Positions 43,027 through 52,850 of a stretch of DNA of 64,000 nucleotides are shown here, piece after piece. A program made the position numbers and the translations under genes. Each line of letters begins with the position of its first letter. The first letter of the stretch is position 1. The notes under the pieces were generated by a model, which saw nothing but the letters and a program-made list of their open reading frames with translations, did not search any database and was not told where the DNA came from. The stretch is from contig JBCBIX010000003.1 of NCBI GenBank assembly GCA_038523965.1, positions 6,127-70,126 of the forward strand, given 5' to 3'. The stretch is from JAJRXG01 sp038523965 (GTDB lineage Bacteria > Bacteroidota > Bacteroidia > Chitinophagales > Saprospiraceae).

Positions 43027-44309
43027 TCGCATTTGCTGTTGACTTATTCAGTTCTTACAATCTGATCATCGAAGCATCGGTGATCATCATCTTGTCTTTC
43101 TTCTTTGGAGAGTTGGCTCGCAAGACGAATATCCCTTCTGTCTTGATGCTCATCATCCTGGGCATGACGCTTAAAGTACTGGTAGATACCTTCAGTGATC
43201 ACCAATTCAATTTCTTCCCGATCCTTGAGATTTTAGGAATTGTTGGACTGATTATGATCGTACTTGAAGCAGCACTCGAGCTGGAACTGAAGCGCGAAAA
43301 GTTAGTCCCCATTAGCGTTGCCTTTGGCGTAGCACTTGTGGGACTTATGGCATCTACATGGATGGCGGCACTGGTTCTGGAGGAATTCATACCAGGCATG
43401 ACAACCCAATCCGCTTGGATCTATGCTACCCCATTATCCATACTCTCCAGTGCTATCATCATCCCCAGTGTGACGGGGTTGAAACATGACAAGAAGGAGT
43501 TTCATATCTATGAGAGCACCTTCTCTGATATTCTCGGCATCCTCCTGTTCTACTTTCTGTTAGGACAGATGGACCCGGAGCATCCCACTGGTGCCGCTGG
43601 GTATGGCCTCAAGGTCCTCTTGACCATAGCCATCTCCTTGGTAGCGAGTTATGTCATTGTCTTTGTCTTTCAGAATATCAAGACACACGTCAAGCTGTTC
43701 TTGCTGATCGCCGTACTGCTGTTACTATATGCCATAGGTAAGAAGATGCATCTCTCCTCTCTTATCATCATACTGGTATTCGGACTACTCATCGCTAACA
43801 TGAAACTCTTTTTCAAAGGGCCGCTTGGTGAATGGCTGAACATGGAAAAGGCCAAGGACATCTACGAAGGCCTCCACGTTGTGACGATGGAAACCGCATT
43901 TGTCGTTAGGACCTTCTTTTTTGTTGTGTTTGGATTGACGATCAGTATTGCCTCACTGGCCAACTTTAGAGTGTTCGTTGTAAGTGCACTGATTCTGTTA
44001 TCGATCTACTTGATTCGTTTTGCAATCCTTCGTCTGGCGATCGGCAAGGACATCATCCCACAGCTCTATGTAGCTCCCCGAGGACTGATCACGATCTTAC
44101 TCTATTACAACATCCCTGAGGTGGCTGAGATCGAAGGATTTAATCCGGGCATTCTCCTCTTTATCATTATTGCAACAAGTATTATCATGACAATCGCAAT
44201 GGTCTATGACAAGCGCAAAAACAGTGCTGCCATACGTGAGGCCAACAGCATGTCAGTCGGTTACACCAAGTGGAAAGCTCCGGCCCTTCCTACCGATGGC
44301 AATTCTTAA
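43023..44309 (+). CDS. Cation:proton antiporter (CPA family)
   Basis: A 428-residue protein with about twelve membrane helices. It opens IILSFFFGELARKTNIPSVLMLIILGM, as CPA antiporters do, then shows an ALELELKREKLVP loop, an unwound-helix candidate YATPLSILSSAIIIPSV, and YESTFSDILGILLFYFLLG with Asp where CPA1 members have ND and CPA2 members DD. The later part keeps VFGLTISIASL and APRGLITILLYY. It should exchange Na+ or K+ for protons at the inner membrane. It is the last gene of the ATPase-MscS-antiporter operon (ATGA at 43023). Ion specificity is not readable. Confidence 0.85.
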   Translation: MIAFAVDLFSSYNLIIEASVIIILSFFFGELARKTNIPSVLMLIILGMTLKVLVDTFSDHQFNFFPILEILGIVGLIMIVLEAALELELKREKLVPISVAFGVALVGLMASTWMAALVLEEFIPGMTTQSAWIYATPLSILSSAIIIPSVTGLKHDKKEFHIYESTFSDILGILLFYFLLGQMDPEHPTGAAGYGLKVLLTIAISLVASYVIVFVFQNIKTHVKLFLLIAVLLLLYAIGKKMHLSSLIIILVFGLLIANMKLFFKGPLGEWLNMEKAKDIYEGLHVVTMETAFVVRTFFFVVFGLTISIASLANFRVFVVSALILLSIYLIRFAILRLAIGKDIIPQLYVAPRGLITILLYYNIPEVAEIEGFNPGILLFIIIATSIIMTIAMVYDKRKNSAAIREANSMSVGYTKWKAPALPTDGNS

Positions 44310-44324
44310 TACCATTGGTCACAG

Positions 44325-44903
44325 GTGAATTCTAACGATCACATCCAGCCTACATCCGAACAATATTGGCGTGAGTGGCTTGAGTCGAATCACACCATGG
44401 CAGAGAGCATCTGGTTAGTATTGGCCAAAAAGTCAGCAGGTCACATCCCTCTTCGAATCAATGACGCCATTGATACCGCACTATGCTTTGGTTGGATCGA
44501 TAGCCTACCTAATAAAGTAGATGAATATCACTACAAGGTGAGGTTCAGTCCTCGTAATCCAAAGAGTAACTGGTCCAAGGTGAATAAGGACAAAATCACA
44601 CGGTTGATCGCTGAAAATCGCATGCATGCATCTGGCATGGCCATGGTGGAGCTTGCCAAAAAGAATGGTACATGGACCGCTCTCGATGAAGTAGAAGCAG
44701 GTATTCTACCGAATGACCTTCGAGAAGAACTAAACACTTACACGCATGCGACCGAGCATTTCAATGGATTCCCCAGAAGCACACGTCGAGGGATCTTAGA
44801 GTGGATACACAGTGCCAAGCGTCCTGATACCCGACTACGGCGAATCCGTGAAACTGCTCGACTGGCACAGGAGAACATACGCGCGAATCAGTACCGTAGA
44901 TAG
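44325..44903 (+). CDS. YdeI/OmpD-associated family protein
   Basis: A 192-residue cytoplasmic protein from GTG 44325, 15 bases after the antiporter stop. Family segments are YWREWLESNHTMAESIWLVL, INDAIDTALCFGWIDSLPNK, RFSPRNPKSNWSKVNKDK, and the C-terminal FPRSTRRGILEWIHSAKRPDTRLRRI (start FPRSTRRGILEWI). The family (YdeI, 'bacteriocin-protection') has no defined reaction. It may be read through from the antiporter operon, but a functional tie is not clear, and the queE gene follows 51 bases later. Confidence 0.85.
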   Translation: MNSNDHIQPTSEQYWREWLESNHTMAESIWLVLAKKSAGHIPLRINDAIDTALCFGWIDSLPNKVDEYHYKVRFSPRNPKSNWSKVNKDKITRLIAENRMHASGMAMVELAKKNGTWTALDEVEAGILPNDLREELNTYTHATEHFNGFPRSTRRGILEWIHSAKRPDTRLRRIRETARLAQENIRANQYRR

Positions 44904-44954
44904 GGATTTGGATGACAGTGGGGAACCCTTGTTCTTTGCACCCGCAGAGGGGAT

Positions 44955-45584
44955 ATGTACAGCATTAAAGAGATCTATTACACCATACAGGGTGAAGGCC
45001 ATCACACGGGACAGCCTGCCATATTTTGCAGATTCAGTGGATGTAATCTGTGGTCGGGTCTCGAGAAGGATAGGTCTACTGCCATCTGCCAGTTCTGCGA
45101 TACTAACTTCTGGGGTACAGATGGCATTCATGGAGGGAAGTACGATGCGGCTGGCTTAGTGGACGAATGTGTTCGTCTCTGGTCTTCGGAACATGAAGAT
45201 CAACCGTTCATCGTGTGTACAGGAGGAGAGCCGATGCTCCAGTTAGATCAAGAGCTTCTTGATTCATTCCACGCTTCAGGCTGCTATGTGGCGATCGAAT
45301 CAAATGGCACGAAACCCATCCTTAAGGGGATCGATTGGGTTTGTATCAGCCCAAAAGCCAATGCCAAACTCGTCGTTGAATCTGGCGATGAATTAAAATT
45401 AGTCTATCCCCAAGATGGGATCTCGATCCGGGACTATGAGAATATGGACTTCTCACATTTCTCTTTGCAACCACTGGATGACGCTTACCAACAGGACAAC
45501 ATTATGACTTGTATTGAGCTGTGCAAGGCCAATCCACTGTGGAAACTGAGCCTCCAGACTCACAAGTTGGTAGGAATGCCGTAA
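44955..45584 (+). CDS. queE: 7-Carboxy-7-deazaguanine synthase
   Basis: A 209-residue radical SAM enzyme of queuosine biosynthesis, converting 6-carboxytetrahydropterin to 7-carboxy-7-deazaguanine. The [4Fe-4S] cysteines follow the CX14CX2C spacing of the E. coli-type enzyme: C30, C45 and C48 in FSGCNLWSG and AICQFCDTNFWG. The SAM-binding GGEP is at FIVCTGGEPML, and the start YSIKEIYYTIQGEGHHTG is typical. It stands alone here; the other queuosine genes are not in the window. Confidence 0.93.
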   Translation: MYSIKEIYYTIQGEGHHTGQPAIFCRFSGCNLWSGLEKDRSTAICQFCDTNFWGTDGIHGGKYDAAGLVDECVRLWSSEHEDQPFIVCTGGEPMLQLDQELLDSFHASGCYVAIESNGTKPILKGIDWVCISPKANAKLVVESGDELKLVYPQDGISIRDYENMDFSHFSLQPLDDAYQQDNIMTCIELCKANPLWKLSLQTHKLVGMP

Positions 45585-45645
45585 TTCGTTATCAAGGAAG
45601 CCCGCGTTCTTTCCCATTCGAACGTTGTTCCTACCTATCTGCTAC

Positions 45646-45653
45646 AACCTTCG
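45646..45653 (+). promoter_or_regulatory. -7-like box AACCTTCG before the porin-family gene
   Basis: AACCTTCG, four bases before the ATG at 45658, resembles the TACCTTCG boxes found before other genes in the window, with one extra mismatch in the first base. Low confidence. Confidence 0.3.
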
Positions 45654-45657
45654 ACTT

Positions 45658-46359
45658 ATGAGATCTACGATACCCCTCCTTATTATCGCACTTCTGATTG
45701 TTACAGATCTATCTGGCCAATCACGCAGTCGTAAGCGACGGGTTAAGTTCAAAAAAGGGTTTGAACTGCAAGCGATGGCGGGTGTGAATCTGTCACAGAT
45801 AGACGGCGACTTGTTCCAGGGATTTGACCAAACAGGCCTTAACGCTGGTGTTCAAGTCAATGCACTCTTAGCTCCGTCTATCGGTGTCAATGTTGGGATG
45901 ATGTTTAGCCAAAAAGGTTCACGTACTCAGCATCTCAGCCCTAATCCAAGCCCACGCTATCCCAAGGATCGTAACCTACGGCTTAACTATGTCGAGATAC
46001 CTGTCACACTCAAACTCGCCTTGAGTCGAAAACAGACGAGATCATTCTTTGAAGTTGGCGGGACCGTTTCCCGACTCTTCTCGAATAATATTGAAGAGCG
46101 AGAACTGCGATTCGTCGAGGGGACATCTCTGGTCGAGATTTCACCAGAATTCGAATCAACTGATATCAATGCCTTAGCGGGATTTGGATACGACATCGGC
46201 GAGCATATCAGCCTGATCTTCAGGTATCAACTGGCATTGACGAGTTTTTATGAGAATCCGGATCTTGAGCCTGGACGCCAGTTCATCGTAGATCGAACTC
46301 CTGATATCGAATTCATGCGGAACTACAACATCTCGTTTCTCATCGGATATCGGATCTAA
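45658..46359 (+). CDS. Outer membrane beta-barrel protein (PorT/OmpW-like porin family)
   Basis: A 233-residue protein from ATG 45658 with signal peptide PLLIIALLIVTDLSGQ, then a barrel of eight or so strands: LQAMAGVNLSQIDGDLFQGF, AGVQVNALLAPSIGVNVGMM, NYVEIPVTLKLALSRKQTRS, INALAGFGYDIGEHISLIF, ending NISFLIGYRI. This is the PorT-type OMP_b-brl_2 family common in Bacteroidota, of mixed and often unknown function. It is convergent with the ASPIC locus, with ten bases between the two stop codons and no terminator visible there. Confidence 0.8.
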   Translation: MRSTIPLLIIALLIVTDLSGQSRSRKRRVKFKKGFELQAMAGVNLSQIDGDLFQGFDQTGLNAGVQVNALLAPSIGVNVGMMFSQKGSRTQHLSPNPSPRYPKDRNLRLNYVEIPVTLKLALSRKQTRSFFEVGGTVSRLFSNNIEERELRFVEGTSLVEISPEFESTDINALAGFGYDIGEHISLIFRYQLALTSFYENPDLEPGRQFIVDRTPDIEFMRNYNISFLIGYRI

Positions 46360-46369
46360 CTGAGGTGAC

Positions 46370-49300
46370 TCAATCTATATCTACTAAGTACTGGTGATTT
46401 CCAGTGCTGGTAATGAGAAGTTGACGGTCATTCACCTTATGAATAGATCGATATTCACCGTCCGGAGGCAGTGGCAAGGCGGTATGAGAGGAGAACTTCT
46501 TTGTCTTGGGATTGAAGTCTTCAAAATATCCCCCAGAACAACCACTCGGCCCTCCGACAACATGGTTTAGAGATGATGTATTACCACAGTAATACAACCT
46601 GGACCTCTGCTCATCCCAGTAAAGGGCCTCGATAGAGCTTAACTGAGCTGGCATGGGTAGAGCCACTGATGTCATACCATCGGTTCGATTTAACAAGATT
46701 ATGGATCTCAGTTCTTGAGCGTTTTTGATCTCTGTAATATCAGAGCGCTGCTTGCCCGTGACAGACGTTATCCCATCTACGCTCCTCCAGTCGCTGTATC
46801 TCGGATAGCGCTTCCTAATTGTGGGTACCTGCGACTCGAGTAGTGCCTTTGTAAATAGAGGTACCGGGTGGCCAAAATAATTGTGGAAGACGAGCGGGTC
46901 GAGCGAAGTGTTCCCATCAAAATCATCCAGGTACATCGTCAGATCAGCCTTCTTACCATCACCAAATATGGTATTGGCTCCCAGATTACCTATCACGAGG
47001 TCTGACCTTCCGTCTCCATCAATATCCCCAGCTTCAATACAGTTGTACAGACCAGTAAGGTCTTTCATCATGTAGGAAGCCCATAGATCAACAAAAGTCG
47101 TGTCTCCTTCATACGTCAAGATGCGCGGACTCATCCAGTCCCCAACTGCCACCAACTCCGGCCTGCCATCTCTGTCTACATCTTCCCAGGATGCATCGGA
47201 GATCATTCCTAAGCGTTCCTGAAATACCGTGCGCAGTCCTCGGCCTCGTTCGTTATGAAGGATCATACTTATCGGAGTCAGTCCATAGGCTCCGGGGATG
47301 CTTTGCCCCCCGATAAATAAGTCTACATATCCATCGCCATCATAGTCCCCCGGGGCTACCGCGCCTCCATTAGTCCTTGGAAGTGGGATCTGCAGTCGAT
47401 CCAATGTCCCACTCCCATCATTGACATATATCCGATCTTCGAGCAGAGGGTCATTCTGATTGCGATCTCCACCTCCACTGACAACATAAAGGTCCAGATC
47501 ACCATCTTGATCTAAGTCAACAGCAGCCGCATCCACATCTTCGTACTTCTGGTCTCGGGCAAGATCGCGCTGAATAGATTTGGTGTATCCGCCTAACTCT
47601 GTCCCGAGATAAAGGGCCGACGCCTGACCTCTCGCTGCACCCATGAACAAATCAGGGATGCCATCACCATCGAAATCATCAAGCACTGTAGCTGGTCCCT
47701 CGGCGTCATAGCTATCTAACATTAGGGGTTCCTGCTGAAAACTCATATACGGATTCTCCTCATGCCTGATGGATAAAACCTGTATCTCAGGGCCATCGAT
47801 GCTGGCTTGTAAAGGAGAAGAACCCTTATCAACTTCCTTAGTGATAGTCATCAGTTGATCGACCTCCAGGTCATCGACGAGTTGGCTGCTGCCATCAGGC
47901 CATTTTACAAGGATGGAATCGACCCGTAGGGACTCACCAATGCCAAAATGTAAGCGATGAGTAGAAGCTGACTGATAACCACGAGTGGTAGTGTACTCAC
48001 GGACCCATGAGCGATCACCACTGTACAACGTAACGAAGGCACCCTTGGCGGTCGAATCATCAACCAATTCTATCCCGAGATAGTGAACTCCAGAATCGAC
48101 CTGATTCGCTAAGATGGTGGCAGGTCCATTGAGGTTATTGGTGATGAGATCGAGATCACCATCATTATCAAAGTCAGCGTAAGCAGCACCATTTGAGAAT
48201 CCCGGTGTACCAACCTTTGCTTCATGGACAGGGGTATAATTGAGATCGCCTTGGCTGACAAAGAGAATATTAGACAAGGCTCTGGAAGGCATCAAATTAG
48301 CCAGGCGCCTATCGTAGTCGACATCAGACTCTCCATCTCGCTGTTGATTCTCAGCGCCAGTTATAAAGTTGATATAATCTAAGTCATTTGGGCGCCGGAG
48401 GATACCATTGGATACGAACACATCCGACTCACCATCCAAATCAAAATCCTGTATCAAGCCTGACCAACTCCAATCCGTCGCAAAGGTCTGCGTCATTGGG
48501 GCCACATCGATCAGATGGCCCCCTTTATTAAGCTGCATCGTATTTCGGGAGTACTGTGGGAGAAACCCAAAGTCCTTTTTGATCGCCACGACTTGGTCAC
48601 TATCCTCATTAGCTGCTGAGATATAGACCTCTGCCTCATGGGGCTTCATATCAGTCGTATAGACATCGATACGACCGTCTCCATCTATATCGGCCGCATC
48701 CACTCCCATGGTGAATTGACTGGAATGAGTTAGCCACAGCTGGGTGACATCTGAGAAGGTACCATCCCGATTATTCAGATAGAAGTAATCGTTGTCATGA
48801 AAGTCATTACCCACATAGATATCTATCCATCCATCACCGTTGAGATCAGAGGTCACAAGTCCCAGACCATAGCCCATGGCACTACTGTAGATCCCTGATG
48901 TTGCGGTGACGTCGACAAATGATGCCTCAGATTCATTCAGTCGGTTCTCATAGAGGCGATCACCAGAAAGGGCGTCAGGTTCGCTTCGACGCTTTATATC
49001 ACCGTAGCTGCGTGTGCTGTGAATCGAATGATTGAGCAAGTACATGTCCAGATCGCCATCTCGATCGTAATCGAAAAATGACGCCTGAGTAGAATAGCCG
49101 CTGAAGTCCACCCCCAACTCTTGGCCAACCTCCGAAAAAGTACCATCGCCATTATTCAAGTAAAGCAAGTTTTGCGTGCCATTATCGCTTACTGGGGCGA
49201 CCTGACATATGTAGATGTCCTTCCATCCATCATTATTGATATCGTCAATAGTCACTCCCGTCGACCAACTACGACTCATCTCCATACCGACCTCAGTGGT

Positions 49301-49624
49301 CACATCTCTAAAACGCAATCCACCTTCGTTCCGATAAATAGCATTCGATCCTTGATTAGCCGTGAGCACCAAGTCTTCATCACCGTCATTGTCCAGATCT
49401 CCAACTGCTACACCGCCCCCGTTATAGTAATACAGGTAATCAATGATGTTTTGATCCTCGGTTGGTATGATGTCATTTGCGAAGGTGATGCCTGACTGCT
49501 CAGGAGAAAGCTCAGCGAAAAGAGTGGATGTGATTTCACTTGATTCAGTAGACTTCTGACAAGAGGTTACTCCTACTATCAAGAGAGCTGTAGATAGCCA
49601 TAGCTTTGGAGTCTTAGTACTCAT
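46370..49624 (-). CDS. VCBS/FG-GAP and ASPIC-UnbV lipoprotein, third of the tandem
   Basis: A 1084-residue lipoprotein. I chose the ATG at 49622-49624 because it gives a lipoprotein signal (LSTALLIVGVTSC, C22); ATG 49630 is equally possible. The N-terminal block DYLYYYNGGGVAVGDLDNDG starts a propeller of FG-GAP repeats (DYDRDGDLDMYLLNHS, DLNGDGWIDIYVGNDFHD, DIDGDGRIDVYTTDM). An ASPIC/UnbV domain lies at about 510-585 (GYQSASTHRLHFGIGESL, VKWPDGSSQLVDDL), and more repeats follow (DFDGDGIPDLFMGAARGQ, DYDGDGYVDLFIGGQ). It overlaps the stop of the preceding gene by 11 bases. Propellers of this type bind ligands or proteins with calcium. Confidence 0.85.
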   Translation of the reverse strand: MSTKTPKLWLSTALLIVGVTSCQKSTESSEITSTLFAELSPEQSGITFANDIIPTEDQNIIDYLYYYNGGGVAVGDLDNDGDEDLVLTANQGSNAIYRNEGGLRFRDVTTEVGMEMSRSWSTGVTIDDINNDGWKDIYICQVAPVSDNGTQNLLYLNNGDGTFSEVGQELGVDFSGYSTQASFFDYDRDGDLDMYLLNHSIHSTRSYGDIKRRSEPDALSGDRLYENRLNESEASFVDVTATSGIYSSAMGYGLGLVTSDLNGDGWIDIYVGNDFHDNDYFYLNNRDGTFSDVTQLWLTHSSQFTMGVDAADIDGDGRIDVYTTDMKPHEAEVYISAANEDSDQVVAIKKDFGFLPQYSRNTMQLNKGGHLIDVAPMTQTFATDWSWSGLIQDFDLDGESDVFVSNGILRRPNDLDYINFITGAENQQRDGESDVDYDRRLANLMPSRALSNILFVSQGDLNYTPVHEAKVGTPGFSNGAAYADFDNDGDLDLITNNLNGPATILANQVDSGVHYLGIELVDDSTAKGAFVTLYSGDRSWVREYTTTRGYQSASTHRLHFGIGESLRVDSILVKWPDGSSQLVDDLEVDQLMTITKEVDKGSSPLQASIDGPEIQVLSIRHEENPYMSFQQEPLMLDSYDAEGPATVLDDFDGDGIPDLFMGAARGQASALYLGTELGGYTKSIQRDLARDQKYEDVDAAAVDLDQDGDLDLYVVSGGGDRNQNDPLLEDRIYVNDGSGTLDRLQIPLPRTNGGAVAPGDYDGDGYVDLFIGGQSIPGAYGLTPISMILHNERGRGLRTVFQERLGMISDASWEDVDRDGRPELVAVGDWMSPRILTYEGDTTFVDLWASYMMKDLTGLYNCIEAGDIDGDGRSDLVIGNLGANTIFGDGKKADLTMYLDDFDGNTSLDPLVFHNYFGHPVPLFTKALLESQVPTIRKRYPRYSDWRSVDGITSVTGKQRSDITEIKNAQELRSIILLNRTDGMTSVALPMPAQLSSIEALYWDEQRSRLYYCGNTSSLNHVVGGPSGCSGGYFEDFNPKTKKFSSHTALPLPPDGEYRSIHKVNDRQLLITSTGNHQYLVDID

Positions 49625-52600
49625 AGACATGGAGTTGGTCATCATTCTTCGCAATGAAAAGCTTGTTACGCAACACCATGAGATCACGAATCTGCCCCGT
49701 CATGTCCAGTCCTACTGATGAAGGCTCTACATAGGTGAATGATGCTCCATCGTTTCGCAGAAGTACACCATGCGATGCGTCATAAGGACCAGCTTCGGGT
49801 TTGACAGCGTATTGATTCCCCCCCATGACTATGTCGAGGTCTCCATCGCGGTCATAGTCAAAGGTCTCGATAGCGAACATTGGCGCAAACTGAGCGTGTA
49901 AGGGCAGCTCCATAGATCGAAACTCAAAATCACCTTTGTTCTGTAGTAGAAGAGTACGGAGTTCGACTGCCTGAAGTATCCGTGCTGATGCCAGCTCTTC
50001 TGTTGTGAAGATGTCCTTTAGCCGTGCGTCTTTGTAAGATTGAAAGTCAGGGAATCGCTTCTTGATCATCTTCAACTGATCGATCATCCCATTAAGCAAG
50101 GCATAGGGATAGTCCTCGCCGTCCTCACCAGTGTATGTGACTATGCCTTCAGGTACTCCATTTTGATCAAAATCTGAATAGTACAACCGGATCGGTGTCT
50201 CATCAGATGCTCGAAACCTACTGTTCAAGCCATGATTACCCATTATGATCTCTGGCAGCCCATCATCGTCTAAGTCGGAAACATGAAGGCTGTAATACCA
50301 GCCTGTCGTCTGCTCTCGCAGGGAGTGGTCCTGTTTTATGTACCGACCATCTATATTCGAAAAGATCTCAAGACCCATGAACTCACCTACGATGACCAGC
50401 TCATTCTGTCCATCGGCGTCAAGGTCTACCCACGCAGCGTCACTAATCATCCCAACTCCCTTGAGTTGTGGAGCGACAATCGATGTCACATCAGTAAAGT
50501 TTCCTCTTCCATCGTTCTCTAAAATGAATCCATCACAAGCTTCTCCATATCGCCCGATACGAACTCGCTCTCCTACAAATAGGTCCTGATCACCATCCTC
50601 ATCCATATCCAGCGCCAGCGCTACAGAGGTGCTGATCTTCCGAGTTGCACTCGGTAATAGCTGATCTGATCGTCGAAAACTCCCATCACGATCTCCAAAA
50701 AATAATTGATCATAAAGGCTCGTCGAATACGGGCTCACATCTACTCCACCACTACCGAGATAGACATCCTCCACTCCATCTCCATTAAAATCCGCCACTG
50801 CGATTGCCGTATGTTCTTCAGCATTAGACTCTAAGGGATTGTTAAGCGTCTGATGGGCTGCTTTTTGATCCATGACAACAGATTCGGCACCCTTGGCTCC
50901 TGTGATAACTATGTGATCAGCTGAGAGAGGTGCAAGCTTCGGACTTCTCTGGCTACGCATCTCATATAGGAGCCGCTCACGGTTAAAATCACTAAAGGTG
51001 TTCTCAACATGATGATATGGATACTCATCTACCTTCGTGAAAATCGACTCAGTCGTCGCATCCTCCTGTTCAGAAGCTATGACTTGTTCCTTCCTGATCG
51101 TCAACAACTCATTAGAAGTCTGATCGTGGAGGCGAGTGCGAGTCCCATCAGGCCATCTCACTTCCACAGATACGCGCTCCTCACTGCCGAGGCCAATGGT
51201 CACTTTTTGCTCGCTACTGGATTGGAACCCTCGGGCTGGCTGGACAAACCGTTTAATCTGCCTATCGTCGGATAAGGTAACTGTGATCTCTGCGCCAAGG
51301 GCATCCCGATTATCTCCTTCTTGTTCTAATTGGATCTGAATAAAGTTCGCTTTGGTGTCTGTACGATTGATATAAAGGAAAGGTGGCATGTTGACGTTAT
51401 TCACGATGAGATCGAGGTCACCATCATTGTCCAGGTCTCCGTACGCTGCCCCATTTGAGAAACTTGGCTCATCGATATCCCCTCCGTGAATACGCTCGAA
51501 TGTGAGGTCCCCTCTGTTCGAATAAAAATGGTTGGGCAAGGGGTTTGACGGAATGATATCAATTAGCGCCTCATAGTTGACTCCATCTTCGAGAATGATA
51601 GATTTCATCACTTCCTCATTGGCTACGTACTGCAAGTAGTCTTGGTCGGTCAGATCTTGGTAAATGCCATTAGCGATGAATAAGTCCTGACGTGTATCAT
51701 TATCCATATCAAAGAAAAGTGCCCCCCAACTCCAGTCGGATGCTTCAACTCCAGCCAGCCGGCCTATCTCGCTGTAGGTGCCATCTCCATTGTTGTACTG
51801 GAGGGTATTACGCGTGAACTGATGATGATAGCCTGTGGATACATTGTACTGGTACTTGTTCCAGTCTTCGAATGTGGTCACGGACTTGAGACGTTGCGGA
51901 TCGGAGGGTAGCATCTCTGTTACAAAAAGGTCGTAGTGGCCATCATTATCATAGTCAGCGATATCTGCTCCCATACTCGCTCCGCTGATCGATCTAATAC
52001 GATCACTCAGTTCTTCACTAAAGGTTCCATCTTGATTATTGAGATATAGATAGTCACGCTCAAAGAAGTCATTGGAAATATACAGGTCATCCCAGCCATC
52101 ATTATTCACATCTGCGCATGAGATACCAAGTCCAAAACCAATCTCACTCCCATAAATACCTGCGGACTCACTGACATCTACAAAGACACCATCATCGTTG
52201 CGGAGAAGTTTGTCTCCGCCCTTTTCATCACGGATTGGGCGCTGATCTTGTCGCAGGTTGAAACTACCAATGGCGCGATAAGAATTGTTGAGTAGATAGA
52301 CATCTAAGTCCTCATCCTTATCATAGTCGAAGAATAAGGCATGAGTCGAGAAGCCACCATCATTCAGACCATAATCAGCGGCCGTCTCCGTGAAGGTGAG
52401 ATCACCATTATTGATGAAAAGTTCATTTTCCTTATTGTCACCCTGGATGTCTCCAGAATTGCAGACGTAGATATCCAAAAAGCCATCCGCATTTATATCT
52501 ACCATCGTGACACCAGTAGACCAGTATCGCGAGCCGCTGACGCCCGCCTGGAGGGTTACGTCCTCGAATCTTAGATCTCCACGATTAAGATATAGTCGAT

Positions 52601-52850
52601 TAGAATCTAAGTTGGATGTGAAATAGATATCAGTCAGCCCATCGTTATTCACATCTCCCAGCGCTACTCCCCCTCCATTGTAATAGTTGCGATACTTATA
52701 GACATTGAAATCACGGGAATAGGTTAGCTGATTGATAAAGTCGATGCCCGCTTTCTCATTGTCAAGAAGATCAAACGGCCCTGCACCTGTAGACTCCGGC
52801 GCACATCTCAGCATAGTCAAGCAGATTATAGCGATGAAGAGATGCCGCAT
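49614..52850 (-). CDS. VCBS/FG-GAP and ASPIC-UnbV lipoprotein, second of the tandem
   Basis: A 1078-residue protein starting with hydrophobic HLFIAIICLTMLRC, a lipobox-like end at C16 with an unusual Arg before the Cys. The block GIDFINQLTYSRDF, then YRNYYNGGGVALGDVNNDG, opens the propeller; repeats include DINADGFLDIYVCNSGD, DYDKDEDLDVYLLNNS, DVNNDGWDDLYISNDF and DYDNDGHYDLFVTEM. The ASPIC/UnbV domain is at about 505-580 (PARGFQSSSEQKVTIGLGSE, VRWPDGTRTRLHD). A second repeat half follows (DFNGDGVEDVYLGSGG, DMDEDGDQDLFVGE). It starts at a TAATG junction with the small lipoprotein gene and is very close in layout to the first copy. Confidence 0.87.
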   Translation of the reverse strand: MRHLFIAIICLTMLRCAPESTGAGPFDLLDNEKAGIDFINQLTYSRDFNVYKYRNYYNGGGVALGDVNNDGLTDIYFTSNLDSNRLYLNRGDLRFEDVTLQAGVSGSRYWSTGVTMVDINADGFLDIYVCNSGDIQGDNKENELFINNGDLTFTETAADYGLNDGGFSTHALFFDYDKDEDLDVYLLNNSYRAIGSFNLRQDQRPIRDEKGGDKLLRNDDGVFVDVSESAGIYGSEIGFGLGISCADVNNDGWDDLYISNDFFERDYLYLNNQDGTFSEELSDRIRSISGASMGADIADYDNDGHYDLFVTEMLPSDPQRLKSVTTFEDWNKYQYNVSTGYHHQFTRNTLQYNNGDGTYSEIGRLAGVEASDWSWGALFFDMDNDTRQDLFIANGIYQDLTDQDYLQYVANEEVMKSIILEDGVNYEALIDIIPSNPLPNHFYSNRGDLTFERIHGGDIDEPSFSNGAAYGDLDNDGDLDLIVNNVNMPPFLYINRTDTKANFIQIQLEQEGDNRDALGAEITVTLSDDRQIKRFVQPARGFQSSSEQKVTIGLGSEERVSVEVRWPDGTRTRLHDQTSNELLTIRKEQVIASEQEDATTESIFTKVDEYPYHHVENTFSDFNRERLLYEMRSQRSPKLAPLSADHIVITGAKGAESVVMDQKAAHQTLNNPLESNAEEHTAIAVADFNGDGVEDVYLGSGGVDVSPYSTSLYDQLFFGDRDGSFRRSDQLLPSATRKISTSVALALDMDEDGDQDLFVGERVRIGRYGEACDGFILENDGRGNFTDVTSIVAPQLKGVGMISDAAWVDLDADGQNELVIVGEFMGLEIFSNIDGRYIKQDHSLREQTTGWYYSLHVSDLDDDGLPEIIMGNHGLNSRFRASDETPIRLYYSDFDQNGVPEGIVTYTGEDGEDYPYALLNGMIDQLKMIKKRFPDFQSYKDARLKDIFTTEELASARILQAVELRTLLLQNKGDFEFRSMELPLHAQFAPMFAIETFDYDRDGDLDIVMGGNQYAVKPEAGPYDASHGVLLRNDGASFTYVEPSSVGLDMTGQIRDLMVLRNKLFIAKNDDQLHVYEY

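Noticed and set aside
39926..44903. Mobile element or integrated defence island around the ATPase operon
   Set aside because: No integrase, transposase, tRNA, direct repeats or shift in composition was seen; the flanks are ordinary chromosomal genes.
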